A stretch of 64,000 nt of DNA from assembly GCA_018343915.1 (NCBI GenBank), contig JABRWF010000006.1, positions 3,410,001-3,474,000 on the forward strand, written 5' to 3'. The first letter of the stretch is position 1; every line of letters starts with the position of its first letter. The position numbers were made by a program, and so were the translations under genes. The notes beneath the pieces are model-generated. The model saw only the letters and a list, made by a program, of their open reading frames with translations. It did not search any database and was not told the DNA's origin. This stretch comes from Agroathelia rolfsii (Eukaryota > Basidiomycota > Agaricomycetes > Amylocorticiales > Amylocorticiaceae). Below, one piece after another: positions 47,389 through 57,720 of this stretch.

Positions 47389-48794
47389 TACATTCAATTC
47401 ACTATCGACGGACTTGACATCTACCTTATTTGGGTTTTTATATATATTTAATGGCCCTTGCTTGCTTCGAGCGCCTATCATCTGTAGCTGGGCATTTCGG
47501 TTGTTTTCTACTGGTAATGAACCAGTAGTCTGCACTTGCAATATCCTCGCTTTCACCGTGTACCTATGATGACGACTCGGGTGGACTCGATCCCCGTCGA
47601 CTAGCCTTGGCACAGTTCCTCTTTGTCCATTATGGCTTTCTTTTTCCTGTTTTTCTACTGCTCTGGGAATCTGGGTTGATTGCTCGATTATAATATCTCG
47701 TTCTCACTCTTCTTTGCCTTTACCAAGTTTAAGTTTGTGGTACCCAATAAGGTTCATACGCACACACTCAGTCCGAATTAATCAAGTTATAGTGGTTATT
47801 TGCACCTAGAGTGCTCTCTATCATGAATCCTACTCTCAATTTACCCTGGCAGCAACAATTCTCTGCATTGACCGCGGATATCAAGTCAGGTCTTCGCATC
47901 GAAAGACAAGTGCCGTGACCTCAAATGCATCACATTACTCAACATCTTATAATACACTGCAGTAAGGTCTCATCTGACCACCTTGTGCATATGAACCTGA
48001 CATACACCATTGCAAGTAATCGATGAGTCGGAGATGAGTGAGGTACTGGGGAAGATCATGGCCCGGGCAAGAGCAGCTCCCGATGAAAACGTTCCTGCAG
48101 TCGTACCTAGCATGTTATGTATTGAATTCAACATCGATGAACTTGGTATTCTTGGATATCTATTCATTCGGATATTTGTATATACTTACTGGCCCTTAGC
48201 TTACGTCCAGCGCCTATCACCTGTTGCTCGGCGTTTCAACGGTTTTCCATTAGTCATGACTCGGAACCAGTGGTGAATGTCAAGTACGCACTAGTATTAT
48301 GTCAACCGTGACGAACGGGCCACAAACCGTTCGCACTACTGGGCTTCATATTCATATGGTTGGCGCATACACGATGTACCTATGGATTACCGTCTTCACA
48401 GTTTCAACTGGACCCATGGGCTCTGCTATGAGCAAATGGATGGTCCGAGTCATTGCTTACAAACGCATGCCTGGGCCATATTGCAGAGAGTGGGTACACA
48501 AACTTGTCATAAATACTGGTCAGTAGAATAATTATCCGGTCATGAATCAAGGTCAAGGAGAGAAAGGTATATTTCTCGCTTCGCCTGAGCTCTATACTTA
48601 GGAACAAATGGAATCCGAGTATTTGCAGCATAACAATTTGGGGTTGTAGGAGCCGTTCTCGAGTGCTGGGGTAGCTTCTGTATGTCAGGCATGCCAGGAT
48701 CTATGTCACAATAACTTGAAGCCGGCGCGGTCATAGCCCGCTCTCATACTGCCAATGGTATGACATGATGAATTTGGGGGTGTCTGCTCAAAGG

Positions 48795-48801
48795 TATATA
48801 A
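48795..48801 (+). promoter_or_regulatory. TATA box of right lectin gene
   Basis: TATATAA, 84 bp upstream of the ATG. The three inhibitor genes have the same heptamer 66-86 bp upstream (44267, 35726-35732, 52393), suggesting a shared promoter type. Confidence 0.5.
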
Positions 48802-48878
48802 TATGAGCGGTTACTGCTGGTACTGATCACTCTCAATCCACTCCCCGATTGTAGTACTTCAAGTTTTCCATTAGCAGC

Positions 48879-50020
48879 ATGAGCAGCTACTTCTACATCC
48901 CACCTCCAGGCATTTACTTCCGTCTCTTGGGTCATGATAGCCAACAGGTCCTCGTTTCGCGTAATGCCCCCGAGCCAGAGGTCTTCTACTACCCATACCA
49001 GAACGAATTCGATGATCAATTTTTCTCGCTTATCCCCGGGACAGGGGAGTATGCGGGTCTGTACCTCATCAAGGGAAAGGTGTCGGGCAAGTTCTTGTAC
49101 TCTCGCACCTTCGCCGCGCCCTATGTCTGGCATATCGGATACGATGACCCGAATCCAACTTACTACGTGGACAAGTAAGTCTACTATTTGTGGGACTTAC
49201 TAGACGGATGGGAGCTATTTAGACTAATTCTTTCTCACAGCTGGTTCAAGCTTGAGCCGAGCCAAGATCCGAATTATGTGAATATGTTTCGACTTGTGTG
49301 CCCATATACAAACACGGTTGTCTTCAGTCGTGTTGCGGAGCCCTATCTAGGCAACGTCCCGGCGACCGACGTCTACTCTGACCAGTACTTCTCGTTCCTG
49401 TTCGAAGACATGGAATTTGTCCAAGTCAACTACAATCTTGAACTTGCCACTATAAAAGACGCGGCTCCGTATACGCTGGAAACGCAAACGCTCAAGAACG
49501 ATACAGTTGACGACACGGAATTAGACTTTGAACTTAACCAGGCTCAGCCACAGACTGCTACGTGGGAGTACACTGCTGGATTTACAATCGCATCTGGATT
49601 TACGTTCAATGGTACGTTACTGACCCCGGAATACAATAATCATATAAGGCTGTTATGATCCTATCACCCTCGCGCTCTACTGAGTCTCCCCGCCTACACT
49701 TGCTAATGATGAGTTAATTTTCAGCTGGGATCCCGGCTATAGAAAACGGAAAGTTCCAAGTCAAGCCGTACACAGATGTGACGTGGAAGTTCGGCGACGC
49801 CAACACATTCAATCAGTTGTGGAAGTCATCGATGACGGTCAAAGCTGGCCCGGAACAGAGCTTCAAAGCAGTGGCTACAGTTCAGCGTGGCCAGCTCCAA
49901 GTGCCTTATACGCTTGTGCTACGCTCCAAGGAGACTCAGCTTGAGGTCGAGACAACGGGGACATGGACGGGTGTGTCGACCTGGGATCTCAATTATTCCG
50001 TTACCAAGGTAGGTGTTTGA
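48879..50020 (+). CDS. LSL-type pore-forming lectin (right copy)
   Basis: Mirror-identical to 29979-31120. Exons 48879-49174, 49241-49611, 49725-50020; 320 residues. Beta-trefoil lectin half followed by an aerolysin-like half, no signal peptide, no break. The stop at 50018 follows a possible splice donor (AAG|GTAGGT), so a slightly different C-terminus is possible, but the length already matches the family. Confidence 0.9.
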
Positions 50021-50540
50021 CACAACCGGAGGTTATATGTTGGTACCAAGGGACGGAATGAAATCATTGGCTACCAGGTGTTTGCGTAGCTTTTTACAAC
50101 ATATTTGCCAAGGCAGACGCTTTACATGGTTGGATTGTGGACGGGATGCCACGACTCACATAGCAGTACGACTCATATATCAATCGAAATATCAATGAAA
50201 TTACGATAAACAACTTCAAGTTCGGCTTTATTGTCTCATATTCATGTCTTGAAGCGCATATACTCGGCGTTTTACTTTGCAATATCTTAATTCTTCTGTC
50301 TGAATTCATTGGTCGACGCCACACAAAAGTGTTGTGGCGTATAGAGCCATAGCAAATCGTTGATATTCCGACTTGTCTAGACAGGGGCTCAATGCACTTG
50401 GCGCTCAGTCTCTGAGTTTGTTACCTTAGAATGTCTCGGCCATCTTCTAAGACTATCCTGAGTTTGACTCATATGAATATGGCTGGCATGATTCTACTCT
50501 CTTGGAACGTGTCATAGCTCGCATTTATGTACCTTCCGCC

Positions 50541-52392
50541 TGTGATTTTGTCAAGCCAGCCAGCCAGCCAGAATCAATACAAAAAGCAAGATAAAATTCC
50601 GCCTGTCATTGTACTTGGTCGCGGTACGCCGACAAACGAATGCCGGTACAAACTCAACACACAGCTACTCTAAATACCATGTCACGCTACGCGTGACTGT
50701 TACTACGTCACACATACTCCGTAGCTATGGATTGCTATTCTAACACCGCCAGCTATGTATATGAGGTCACAAAGCCATTGAAAGGCCCTTAATTATTATT
50801 ATTACTATTATTATTACTGATGTGACACAAGGCGAAAATTTCTATCAACTTTCGTGCGCCGCCATTTGGGATGTACCGATCAATCGTCATTTGGGCTCTT
50901 ATTCGACTCTTTCCTTCCGGACCCAGGCTCAGCATCCAGTATCAGTATAAGGGTCCTGTGACTAGCTCTCAAAGACGCGGTAAGCCTGAATCGTAATTCA
51001 AGGGGAATAACTTGTCATTACTTGCAATTTAGTTAGAACTTGATTATATGGCACTAAATTCAATACATGACTGTACATCCACCGATGAGTTGTTTACATA
51101 CTCAATTGTCCTCGTCAAATGGTAATATTCTCTTGATCACATAGTTACATTTGTATCTTCCGAGCCTTTCTTGGTTATGGGACTACTAGCATGCGTGCTT
51201 TGTACCTTCTCAAGAGATGACATGCTCATGCAAAGACGACAACACAACACTACGCCAACATTCCAAATTTCAATCGTGGTCTCAATTTTGCTAACCGTTT
51301 TCTCTAGCAACCGCATCACCAGGGTTGCTAGCGGCTCCTTTGATTCACGCATTGGAGACGCCATGAGTAACATCTATTTTGTATCAATGCAGTATTCATC
51401 CCTCGGGTTCAACCCGAGCAAAGTGGGCAGCCTATCGGTATCGCTAGGATAGCAACGTGTTACATTAGCTCTATCACTTCACGAATTAAACAGAGCTAGT
51501 GTAAGTGATCGACTACCATCACATGTTTACTATCGCCTACCTGGGAAGGCTAACAAGCTCTTGCATTTGTAATTGAATTTTCAAAGCACCATGACACATT
51601 TTGCACCACCTTCACTATAAGCAAATTTGAGTTTAAACACTCCTACACGCGCTAAGTTTCGTTTTATCTTCCATATAGACGGTAGGACAGATAACAATAC
51701 AAATGAGGAGTATTCAGACTTGAATAGACAACAGCTTCACCCTTTGTGTTTTCCATAACCACATAACATGACGGACACCAATAAATTCCATCTCAATTGG
51801 CAAGAAGTCTATCTTTCGGGGATGCTTTGCATGCTAGTGATGACATGTATACTAGGGAATAGAAATTCTGTTACACTTCCAATTTATATCAACACACCTA
51901 TGCAAGTATAATTCCATGTCCTATACAACACCTCGAGCTTGCTCGTTTTAAATAAAATACAATACAACATACATACATACATAGATTCAATAGATGAAGA
52001 AAGAGCGAAGGTATAAGAAATTGCGTTTAGGGTATCTTTGGCCAATGAAAACGCCCCCTTGGGGTGGAGCTGTTTTGAATGAAAATTGAATTTGAGAGCC
52101 AAAAGACCATTTCCTCTATGTACATGCAAGTAGATGTAAGTATATATGAGGCCTACTTGAAGCGCGTGTATAGTATTTCATCACACTTCAAGAATACAAG
52201 TTCTGTGCTATTCGCTTTGTACTGGAATTTAACCACGAGCGCTCTGTCAGAAGACCTATGTAGAGCTCCAAGACCATTATGACTTCCCCCTTCTAGAATA
52301 AGCCATATTCTGTTCGGCTCCTGTGACGGTGGTGCCAGTGGTCCGTGACGTAAAGAGGGTAATAAGCGATTAAAAACAAGTTATCCTCCTCA
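50541..52392. other. Intergenic region right of palindrome
   Basis: No confident gene. It contains a (GCCA)n run near 50560, an ATT microsatellite near 50790 and a CATA repeat near 51965. An open frame at 51171-51452 has no recognisable domain. Confidence 0.45.
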
Positions 52393-52399
52393 TATATAA
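52393..52399 (+). promoter_or_regulatory. TATA box of third inhibitor gene
   Basis: TATATAA 86 bp before the ATG at 52479, in the same arrangement as the arm copies. Confidence 0.45.
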
Positions 52400-52478
52400 C
52401 AACTTGAAGTTATAAAGGACCTAGGTAAGCGTATATACCAATACTAGTTACCTCCATCTTTCAAAGCTCTCCTATAGT

Positions 52479-53127
52479 ATGGTTCTTGAGCCTGGCATCT
52501 ACATCATTCGAAACGACGGCAGGAGGATTGGTCGTAGCTTGGAGGAACTTCAAGACCTCACACCGAAGCCCGTCCTTTTAGCTCCTCGTGAAAGTGAAAG
52601 TGAAGCGCACCCAGTCAGTTCTCGTACTGGCTCATAAGTCACGATGACTCACTGTTTAGGCCTCGATAGTGGATGATTGAAGCAAAAGGCCCTGACAAGC
52701 CTGACCAATATATTCTCAGAGCTCGAGGCGATCCGACCGCCAGAATCAACAACTCTGTCTTTGCATTACTCACAGGTGATCAAGCATTTCAGAATGAAGG
52801 ATGGCGTATCGAGGCTGTGCCACAGCATGGAGAAAATCGTTATATGTAAGTAAAAAAAAAAAACTGATTTCACCCGAGGTATTCATAGTATGGTATTTCT
52901 TTTAGCATAACTACCCCGAGTCAGGATCGCCAAGAAGGTTGGGTAGTTCCTGATCAACCAGAGGAGCAGGTAAAAATCTTCTCGTCAAACTTGATCGATA
53001 ACTCAATAATCTTCCTCACAATCTGATTTTGCAGATTAAGTGTCAGCCATTGGCTGCTACACGTTCGCTGCCTCCCCGATATTTTTCGAATGAGGTGTTC
53101 GAAATAGTTCCAGTGTACCGAGACTAG
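52479..53127 (+). CDS. I66-type protease inhibitor, third diverged paralogue
   Basis: Exons 52479-52613, 52670-52845, 52906-52969, 53035-53127; 155 residues. The first exon is 135 nt, as in the arm copies, and all three introns sit at homologous positions with the same phases. It shares EPGIYIIRN at the start, RARGDPTA, GWRIEA, GWVVP and PPRYFSNEVFEIV near the end, but many residues differ, including the loops expected to contact the protease, so its specificity may differ. It lies outside the palindrome, so it escaped homogenisation. Confidence 0.85.
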
Positions 53128-53610
53128 CTATATTGAACTGAAAGAATTATTGGATAAGGGTGCAATATTAATCTTCTTTCATTTTCTTCAGTTGGACTCG
53201 AAGGCAGCCCATGTCAATTCCTTTATGTGCAGGCGGTGGCCGGCGGCCACGGAACTCTGGACTTTACTATCTTCAAAGTAGTGAGCTCGATATGGGATTA
53301 TGCACTAGGATATATGAGCTATATTAGCGAGAAAATGTAAATCCAATTCTGAAGCAGTGTAAGACGCTGGTATATCCATGATTAACAGAGGGAATCATAA
53401 TATCAATACATTTTGATCAAGAAAAATGCGGATACAGAGTATATAGGATGAGAAAGACAAGTGAAGAACTAAAATCGATATTATATGAACATAGATGCGA
53501 ATTTTGAACATGGTATACATGCATGTAGAAATCCACCAGTCGTATAAGCGTGCCTTTTATACCAAATAACCGTGGCATCACTCAAAGACGTCGGAAAGCT
53601 GGAAGACATT
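53128..53610. other. Intergenic
   Basis: No gene recognised between the inhibitor paralogue and the repeat-protein gene. Confidence 0.5.
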
Positions 53611-54238
53611 TTACGATCTCCGGCGGAGAAGACCTAGCAGATTCAAATTAGATATAGCTCAGAATTGTATTCTAGTAAAACTTACCAGACAAGAAAGAGG
53701 TTTTCGAGGTTTTCGTTCTTTGTTCAATCACGGGCACACCTCCAGTAATACCATATGAGGAAGAGAGCTTTCCAAACGCTCTCTCGTAGTCCTTAGCACC
53801 ACTGCCGGATTGCGTGGGCATTGCAAATAGAGAGACCTCCTTCGACGACTTTGATTTCATCAATGTATGTGCAACACTGGGCTGGGGTACACCACCACCG
53901 AGTCCGTATTGGCTTTGGAGTTGTCCGAAGGCCGACGAATAGTCCTTCTCCTGCGCCTCGGGAGACTTAGACGAAGGAAAGACGACGTGCGCAACCTTGT
54001 GAGCTGATTTGGACCGTGACGGTGACGTTTGCTTCGCCTGCTTGTTCGAAGACGATGGCACACTGGGAACACACCCACCGAAACCGTACGTCGATTGGAG
54101 GTCGGCGAAGGCAGAGGAGTAGTCTTTTGACGATGCGCTAGACATCAGCGGCATGGAAGAGCGACTCGAAGACGCGCTTTTAGTGGTAGTGTATGAGGCA
54201 AATGAGCCTGAGGCGTGCATATAGGATACAGTGCTCAT
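53611..54238 (-). CDS. Three-repeat Y-AFG-YG-GGVP protein, copy 1
   Basis: Family not recognised. Exons 54238-53686 and 53633-53611, about 191 residues; the short last exon would end ...GLLRRRS. The protein has three spaced copies of a ~21-residue motif, KDY-x2-AF(G/A)-x-L-x-S-x-YG-x2-GG(V)P, separated by Ser/Lys-rich linkers, and a Ser/Thr-rich N-terminus. The ATG at 54238 (MSTVSYMHAS) is preferred; an in-frame ATG at 54286 also exists in both copies. No signal peptide or membrane segment. The motif is amphipathic and may be a binding module; function unknown. The upstream ~200 bp is shared with the inverted paralogue at 57173. Confidence 0.7.
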
Positions 54239-54490
54239 TGAGTGAGGAGTATGTAGCAGGTGGTTGGGAATAGTTGTTGGGAGCAATGCAGAAGCTTAAG
54301 CGCTATGGGCTTGTGTGCTAGTGACGATGATGATCACATCCCACATCTTTGACGGTCATTTTATATGATGTCAAGAGCAATAAAACCCTAAGACCGGGGC
54401 AAGACGAACCCTGAGACCAGGGCAATACGCAATCAAAGGTTGTATGCGCAGTGGCTGCGCAATTACTAGTCATAAGCGCAGATGAGTCCA
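53611..54490 (-). repeat. Left arm of smaller inverted duplication
   Basis: Gene plus promoter, reverse complement of about 56960-57720. Both arms keep a block around TTGCGCAGCCACTGCGCAT and a block around ATATAAAATGACCGTCAAAG. The arms are clearly diverged, unlike the large palindrome core. Confidence 0.8.
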
Positions 54491-55032
54491 TGCACATCCA
54501 AGTCCGAGTCGCTTTCGGAGCCGCAGGGGCCTGATCAGGCGTTTAACTAGTGGTTCCATGGGCGACGAAGGTTCTGTTTCACTCTGTTGGGCAGTCCTTC
54601 GGGAGTACTGCCACTCCTTCGAGTCATCATGATCGCGGCTGCTGTGAGACTTGTGAGACCCGCAACCCAAATTATGTAAGCAATTGGCCCTTGCCCTATT
54701 CTTCCTGCCCGAAGATGGAAATTCTCTGAGACAGATGCTTCCGTCATGAAAGAAAGCAACTACTGCATATTTATGTTTCGACTCTCCAGTTTGTTTCTCC
54801 GTTATTAACAACAAGGCTCTCATCCAGAGTATAAACGTTGCATGAATCGCCGATGGAGTGGTATCGCGATAATTCTTGTATTCTGGCTGATTGGTAGGCT
54901 GTCAAGTAACCGTCGACTCGAATTAGTAACCGACCCAGTCAAAAATGACTCACTCGCCCATGCGATGCCCTGCCTTCTTTCCCACACATAATCAGGCGTA
55001 GGCTGCGCATATATTAGGCAGCCCCTGTGCAC
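54470..55032 (-). other. Possible small spliced gene with one membrane segment
   Basis: The minus-strand frame at 54759-54547 encodes a hydrophobic stretch, AYIIWVAGLTSLTAAAIMM, followed by Arg-rich residues, which looks like one membrane helix. Upstream frames (55032-54820, 54823-54620) could be earlier exons, but I could not build a consistent model. Confidence 0.25.
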
Positions 55033-55123
55033 ATAATCATAAGATGGGCTGATTTTAATATTTCAAATTATATGGCACCGAGGCGCTATTCTAGTACAAT
55101 ACTAATAGCTATGTAAAATATAG

Positions 55124-56775
55124 TTAATCCTGTAAGTCGTCAATGCTCCATTTGGACCGTGGCCCAATAGAGTAACAATCATGATCCCCAGCCAAAAACC
55201 TATGCATTGACGCCCATGCAATCATGGCGGCATTATCTGCGAGGATCATAGTCAGAGAAGGATTAACAGACGGCGTACTAGATCTGATGAACAAACAAAC
55301 CTGTGCAGAGTGATGCGGGTGGATATGCAATACGTGCCGGATCTTCAGGTCTGTCCTCCTCGAGACATCTCTGCAGCCTGTATAAACACAAAACATAGTC
55401 ATACAAATAGGTATTTACGATGACGACAATGCGACACATGACCTAACTAACCTTTCTCTGAGAAAAGAATTACTGGCCACGCCCCCGCTGGCCACAACAT
55501 GGTTGATTTTAATGCCTCGCTGCTCACACAATCGAAAAGCGAGCAAAAGCTTCTTTTCTAGCTGCTGCACAGCAGCCGTCTGGAACGAGCGTGCCAACGC
55601 ACGTTTGGTTGCGATGTCCAGCGCCTCTACACCTCCATTCAGGCGCAAATAGCGCTCGATGGTGGAGTGATACGACGAAAATGAGAATGCCAGCTGACCT
55701 CGAGCAGGGCTAGGCATCACAGGGATCTCGGAGACTGTGGCAGCTTGGGGATCGTCTTTCTCGGCGCAGAAGCGCTCCAAAGCTGCGCCCAGGCCCAATT
55801 CGGACCATGTCAGGCCAAGCATCCGAGACACTTTATCGAATGTCCTTCCGATACTTTCGTCTCCTGTGGTGGCAAGTGTCTGAAAAGAGGTAGGTGACGT
55901 GGCCAGCAAGATTAATGTGTGGCCGCCGGATACGAGGAGGGTCAAGAACGGATATTCGGGAATTTCAGAGGAGGGTAATGTCAGGAAGGGCGTCAAGGCG
56001 TGTGCTTGCTTCTCTCTGGGGTGAGCGTTATACTACGTGAAGGAAGTCATCCTCCATAGCACGTACCATGTGATGAACACCAACAATGGGCTTATCCAGT
56101 GCAGCGGCCAATGTTTTGGCTGAGTTGACACAGACGCTAAGAGAACGGCACGTGAGTTATCGCTCTTTCTTCCAGAATTTGAGTGGCAACCTAAGACAAC
56201 CACCCATGCCTAGTGTTTCTAATTCAGTGGAATGGTCGTGTTTGCGAAGAGGGTGCATGTACCTGGACCACGTGTGAAAGCAACGCCATCAACATCTGCT
56301 GCTTTCAAGCCAGCTATGTCTAAAGCGCGCTTGACAGCTCTGGGCTTGATGAGAGATATCAGAAACTGAAGACCTGTCCGAATAGCCAGTCCCAACCATA
56401 TTTTTTTGATGAGCGTCTATGGCTGCCCAAGGGTAAATGCCGCCATAGCCTTCAAGTTACATCGTGAGTTTTCGACCTTTTCAGTCATATGTATGGAAGA
56501 GAGCAAAAAGCGCCAAGAGACCTTCATGTCTGCGAAAGCTAGGGTTCGTACAAGACCGTTCATCTCAGGTGCAATTAAGCTCACACATGATTCTGCTTAA
56601 CAACTACGTTCGAAAGTATACGGCGGTCCGAGGAGACGACGGCAGCACAAGTATCATCAGCAGAGGACTCAAGAGCGAGTACTGTAAAGCATCGGCGCTT
56701 CTCATAGGTAGGAAGCCTCGCGGTGGGCAATTTGTGAATGTGACGAGTATTGCGAATGCTGTGAATTATTGACAT
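55124..56775 (-). CDS. QRI7: QRI7/OSGEPL1-like tRNA threonylcarbamoyltransferase
   Basis: Mitochondrial Kae1/TsaD-type enzyme that puts the t6A modification on A37 of ANN-decoding tRNAs. Exons as read: 56775-56587 (or 56585), 56449-56374, 56339-56263, 56209-56191, 56136-56067, 56008-55452, 55377-55301, 55236-55124. Motifs: VLALESSADDT, YGGIYPWAAIDAHQKN, VDGVAFTRGPG, NSAKTLA, VGVHHMQAHALTPF (metal-binding His pair), LVSGGHT, VVASGGVASN, LCTDNAAMIAWA. The Arg/His-rich N-terminus fits a mitochondrial presequence. Oddities: a 19 nt micro-exon, a 34 nt apparent intron (56340-56373), and an exon 1/2 junction whose phases do not agree with canonical sites. Either a one-base lesion or unusual splicing is present. 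Confidence 0.85.
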
Positions 56776-56959
56776 GCTAGTAAGTAACTCGTGAGCAGAC
56801 CCGGAAACAAGCTCAGGATACCAACGTTCCTGTAGGATGTGACAAGTATATGTCACGTTCCACGTGACTCATTACCATCACGCTCTGCCAAGCCTCGCAG
56901 CGACTACGGTTTCGAAAACGACTGCGTTTGAATCATCTCAGGTCTGAGTTGCATCGACT

Positions 56960-57720
56960 CACAACTGCGCTTAGTTGCGCAGCCACTGCGCATTTACTAG
57001 TCTTAGATCATGTACCGTCCTGGGCTTGATGCTTTACCGCCTTTGTCATCATATAAAATGACCGTCAAAGATGTGGGATGTGATCATCACCAGCACACAA
57101 GCCCATAGCGCTTAAGCTTCTGCATTGCTTCCAACAACTATTCCAACCCAACTGCTACACAATTCTCACCCAATGAGCACTGTATCCTATATGCACGCCT
57201 CAGGCTCATTTGCCTCATACACCACCACCAAAACCGCGTCTTCGAGTCGCTCTGCCGCGCCGCTGATGTCTAGCACATCGTCAAAAGACTACTCCTCTGC
57301 CTTTGCCGACCTCCAATCAACATACGGTTTCGGCGGTAGTGTCCCCAGTGTACCGTCATCTTCGAAAAAGCAGGCGAAGAGAACGTCGCCGTCACAGTCA
57401 AAGTCAGCCCACAAGGTTGCGCACGTCATATTTCCTTCGTCTAAGTCTCCTGAGGCGCAGGAGAAGGACTATTCATCGGCCTTCGGTCAACCGCAAAGTC
57501 AATACGGACTCGGTGGTGGTGTAGCTCAGCCCAGCGCTACGCATACATCGATGAAATCAAATTCGTCGAAAGAGACCCCTCTGTCTACGGTACCCACGCA
57601 ATCCAGTAGCGACGCCAAGGGCTACGAGAGAGCGTTTGGACAGCTTTCTTCATCATACGGCCTTTCCGGCAGTGTTCCTGTGATCCAACAAAAGACGAAA
57701 TAGTCGAAAGGTCTTTTTTA
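56960..57720 (+). repeat. Right arm of smaller inverted duplication
   Basis: Counterpart of 53611-54490; together they flank 2.5 kb with QRI7. Confidence 0.8.
57173..57703 (+). CDS. Three-repeat Y-AFG-YG-GGVP protein, copy 2
   Basis: 176 residues from the ATG at 57173. It has the same three repeats as copy 1, with drift: the middle repeat has AFGQPQSQYG (Leu to Pro) and the third starts KGYERAFG. A TAG at 57701 replaces a sense codon of copy 1 and removes the exon junction and the GLLRRRS tail, so copy 2 is C-terminally shorter. The promoter region is shared with copy 1. It is either a diverging paralogue or in early decay. Family unknown. Confidence 0.65.
   Translation: MSTVSYMHASGSFASYTTTKTASSSRSAAPLMSSTSSKDYSSAFADLQSTYGFGGSVPSVPSSSKKQAKRTSPSQSKSAHKVAHVIFPSSKSPEAQEKDYSSAFGQPQSQYGLGGGVAQPSATHTSMKSNSSKETPLSTVPTQSSSDAKGYERAFGQLSSSYGLSGSVPVIQQKTK

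Larger units (their letters stand above)
44959..48878. other. Gene-poor interior of right core
   Basis: Mirror of 31121-35040, with the same diverged direct repeats, MITE and small ORF. No other gene supported. Confidence 0.5.
43230..50308 (-). repeat. Identical core of right palindrome arm
   Basis: 7,079 bp, mirror of 29691-36769. Confidence 0.85.
41135..50540 (-). repeat. Right arm of giant inverted duplication
   Basis: Reverse complement of 29447-38443. It contains the 3' half of the intact PLC gene, diverged sequence to 43229, the identical core (43230-50308), and a diverged outer edge to about 50540. Confidence 0.92.

Noticed and set aside
29447..50540. Palindrome as a simple assembly artefact
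   Set aside because: The arms differ on both sides of the core and the hinge carries unique, functional-looking sequence, so they are two real loci. A collapsed or mis-copied core alone cannot be excluded without reads.
29447..50540. Palindrome as a large DNA transposon with long terminal inverted repeats
   Set aside because: No transposase, no target duplication at 29447/50540, and arms that carry host genes and fade gradually outwards.
51171..51452. 93-codon open frame right of the palindrome
   Set aside because: No domain, signal or splice context; overlapped by an equally long antisense frame.
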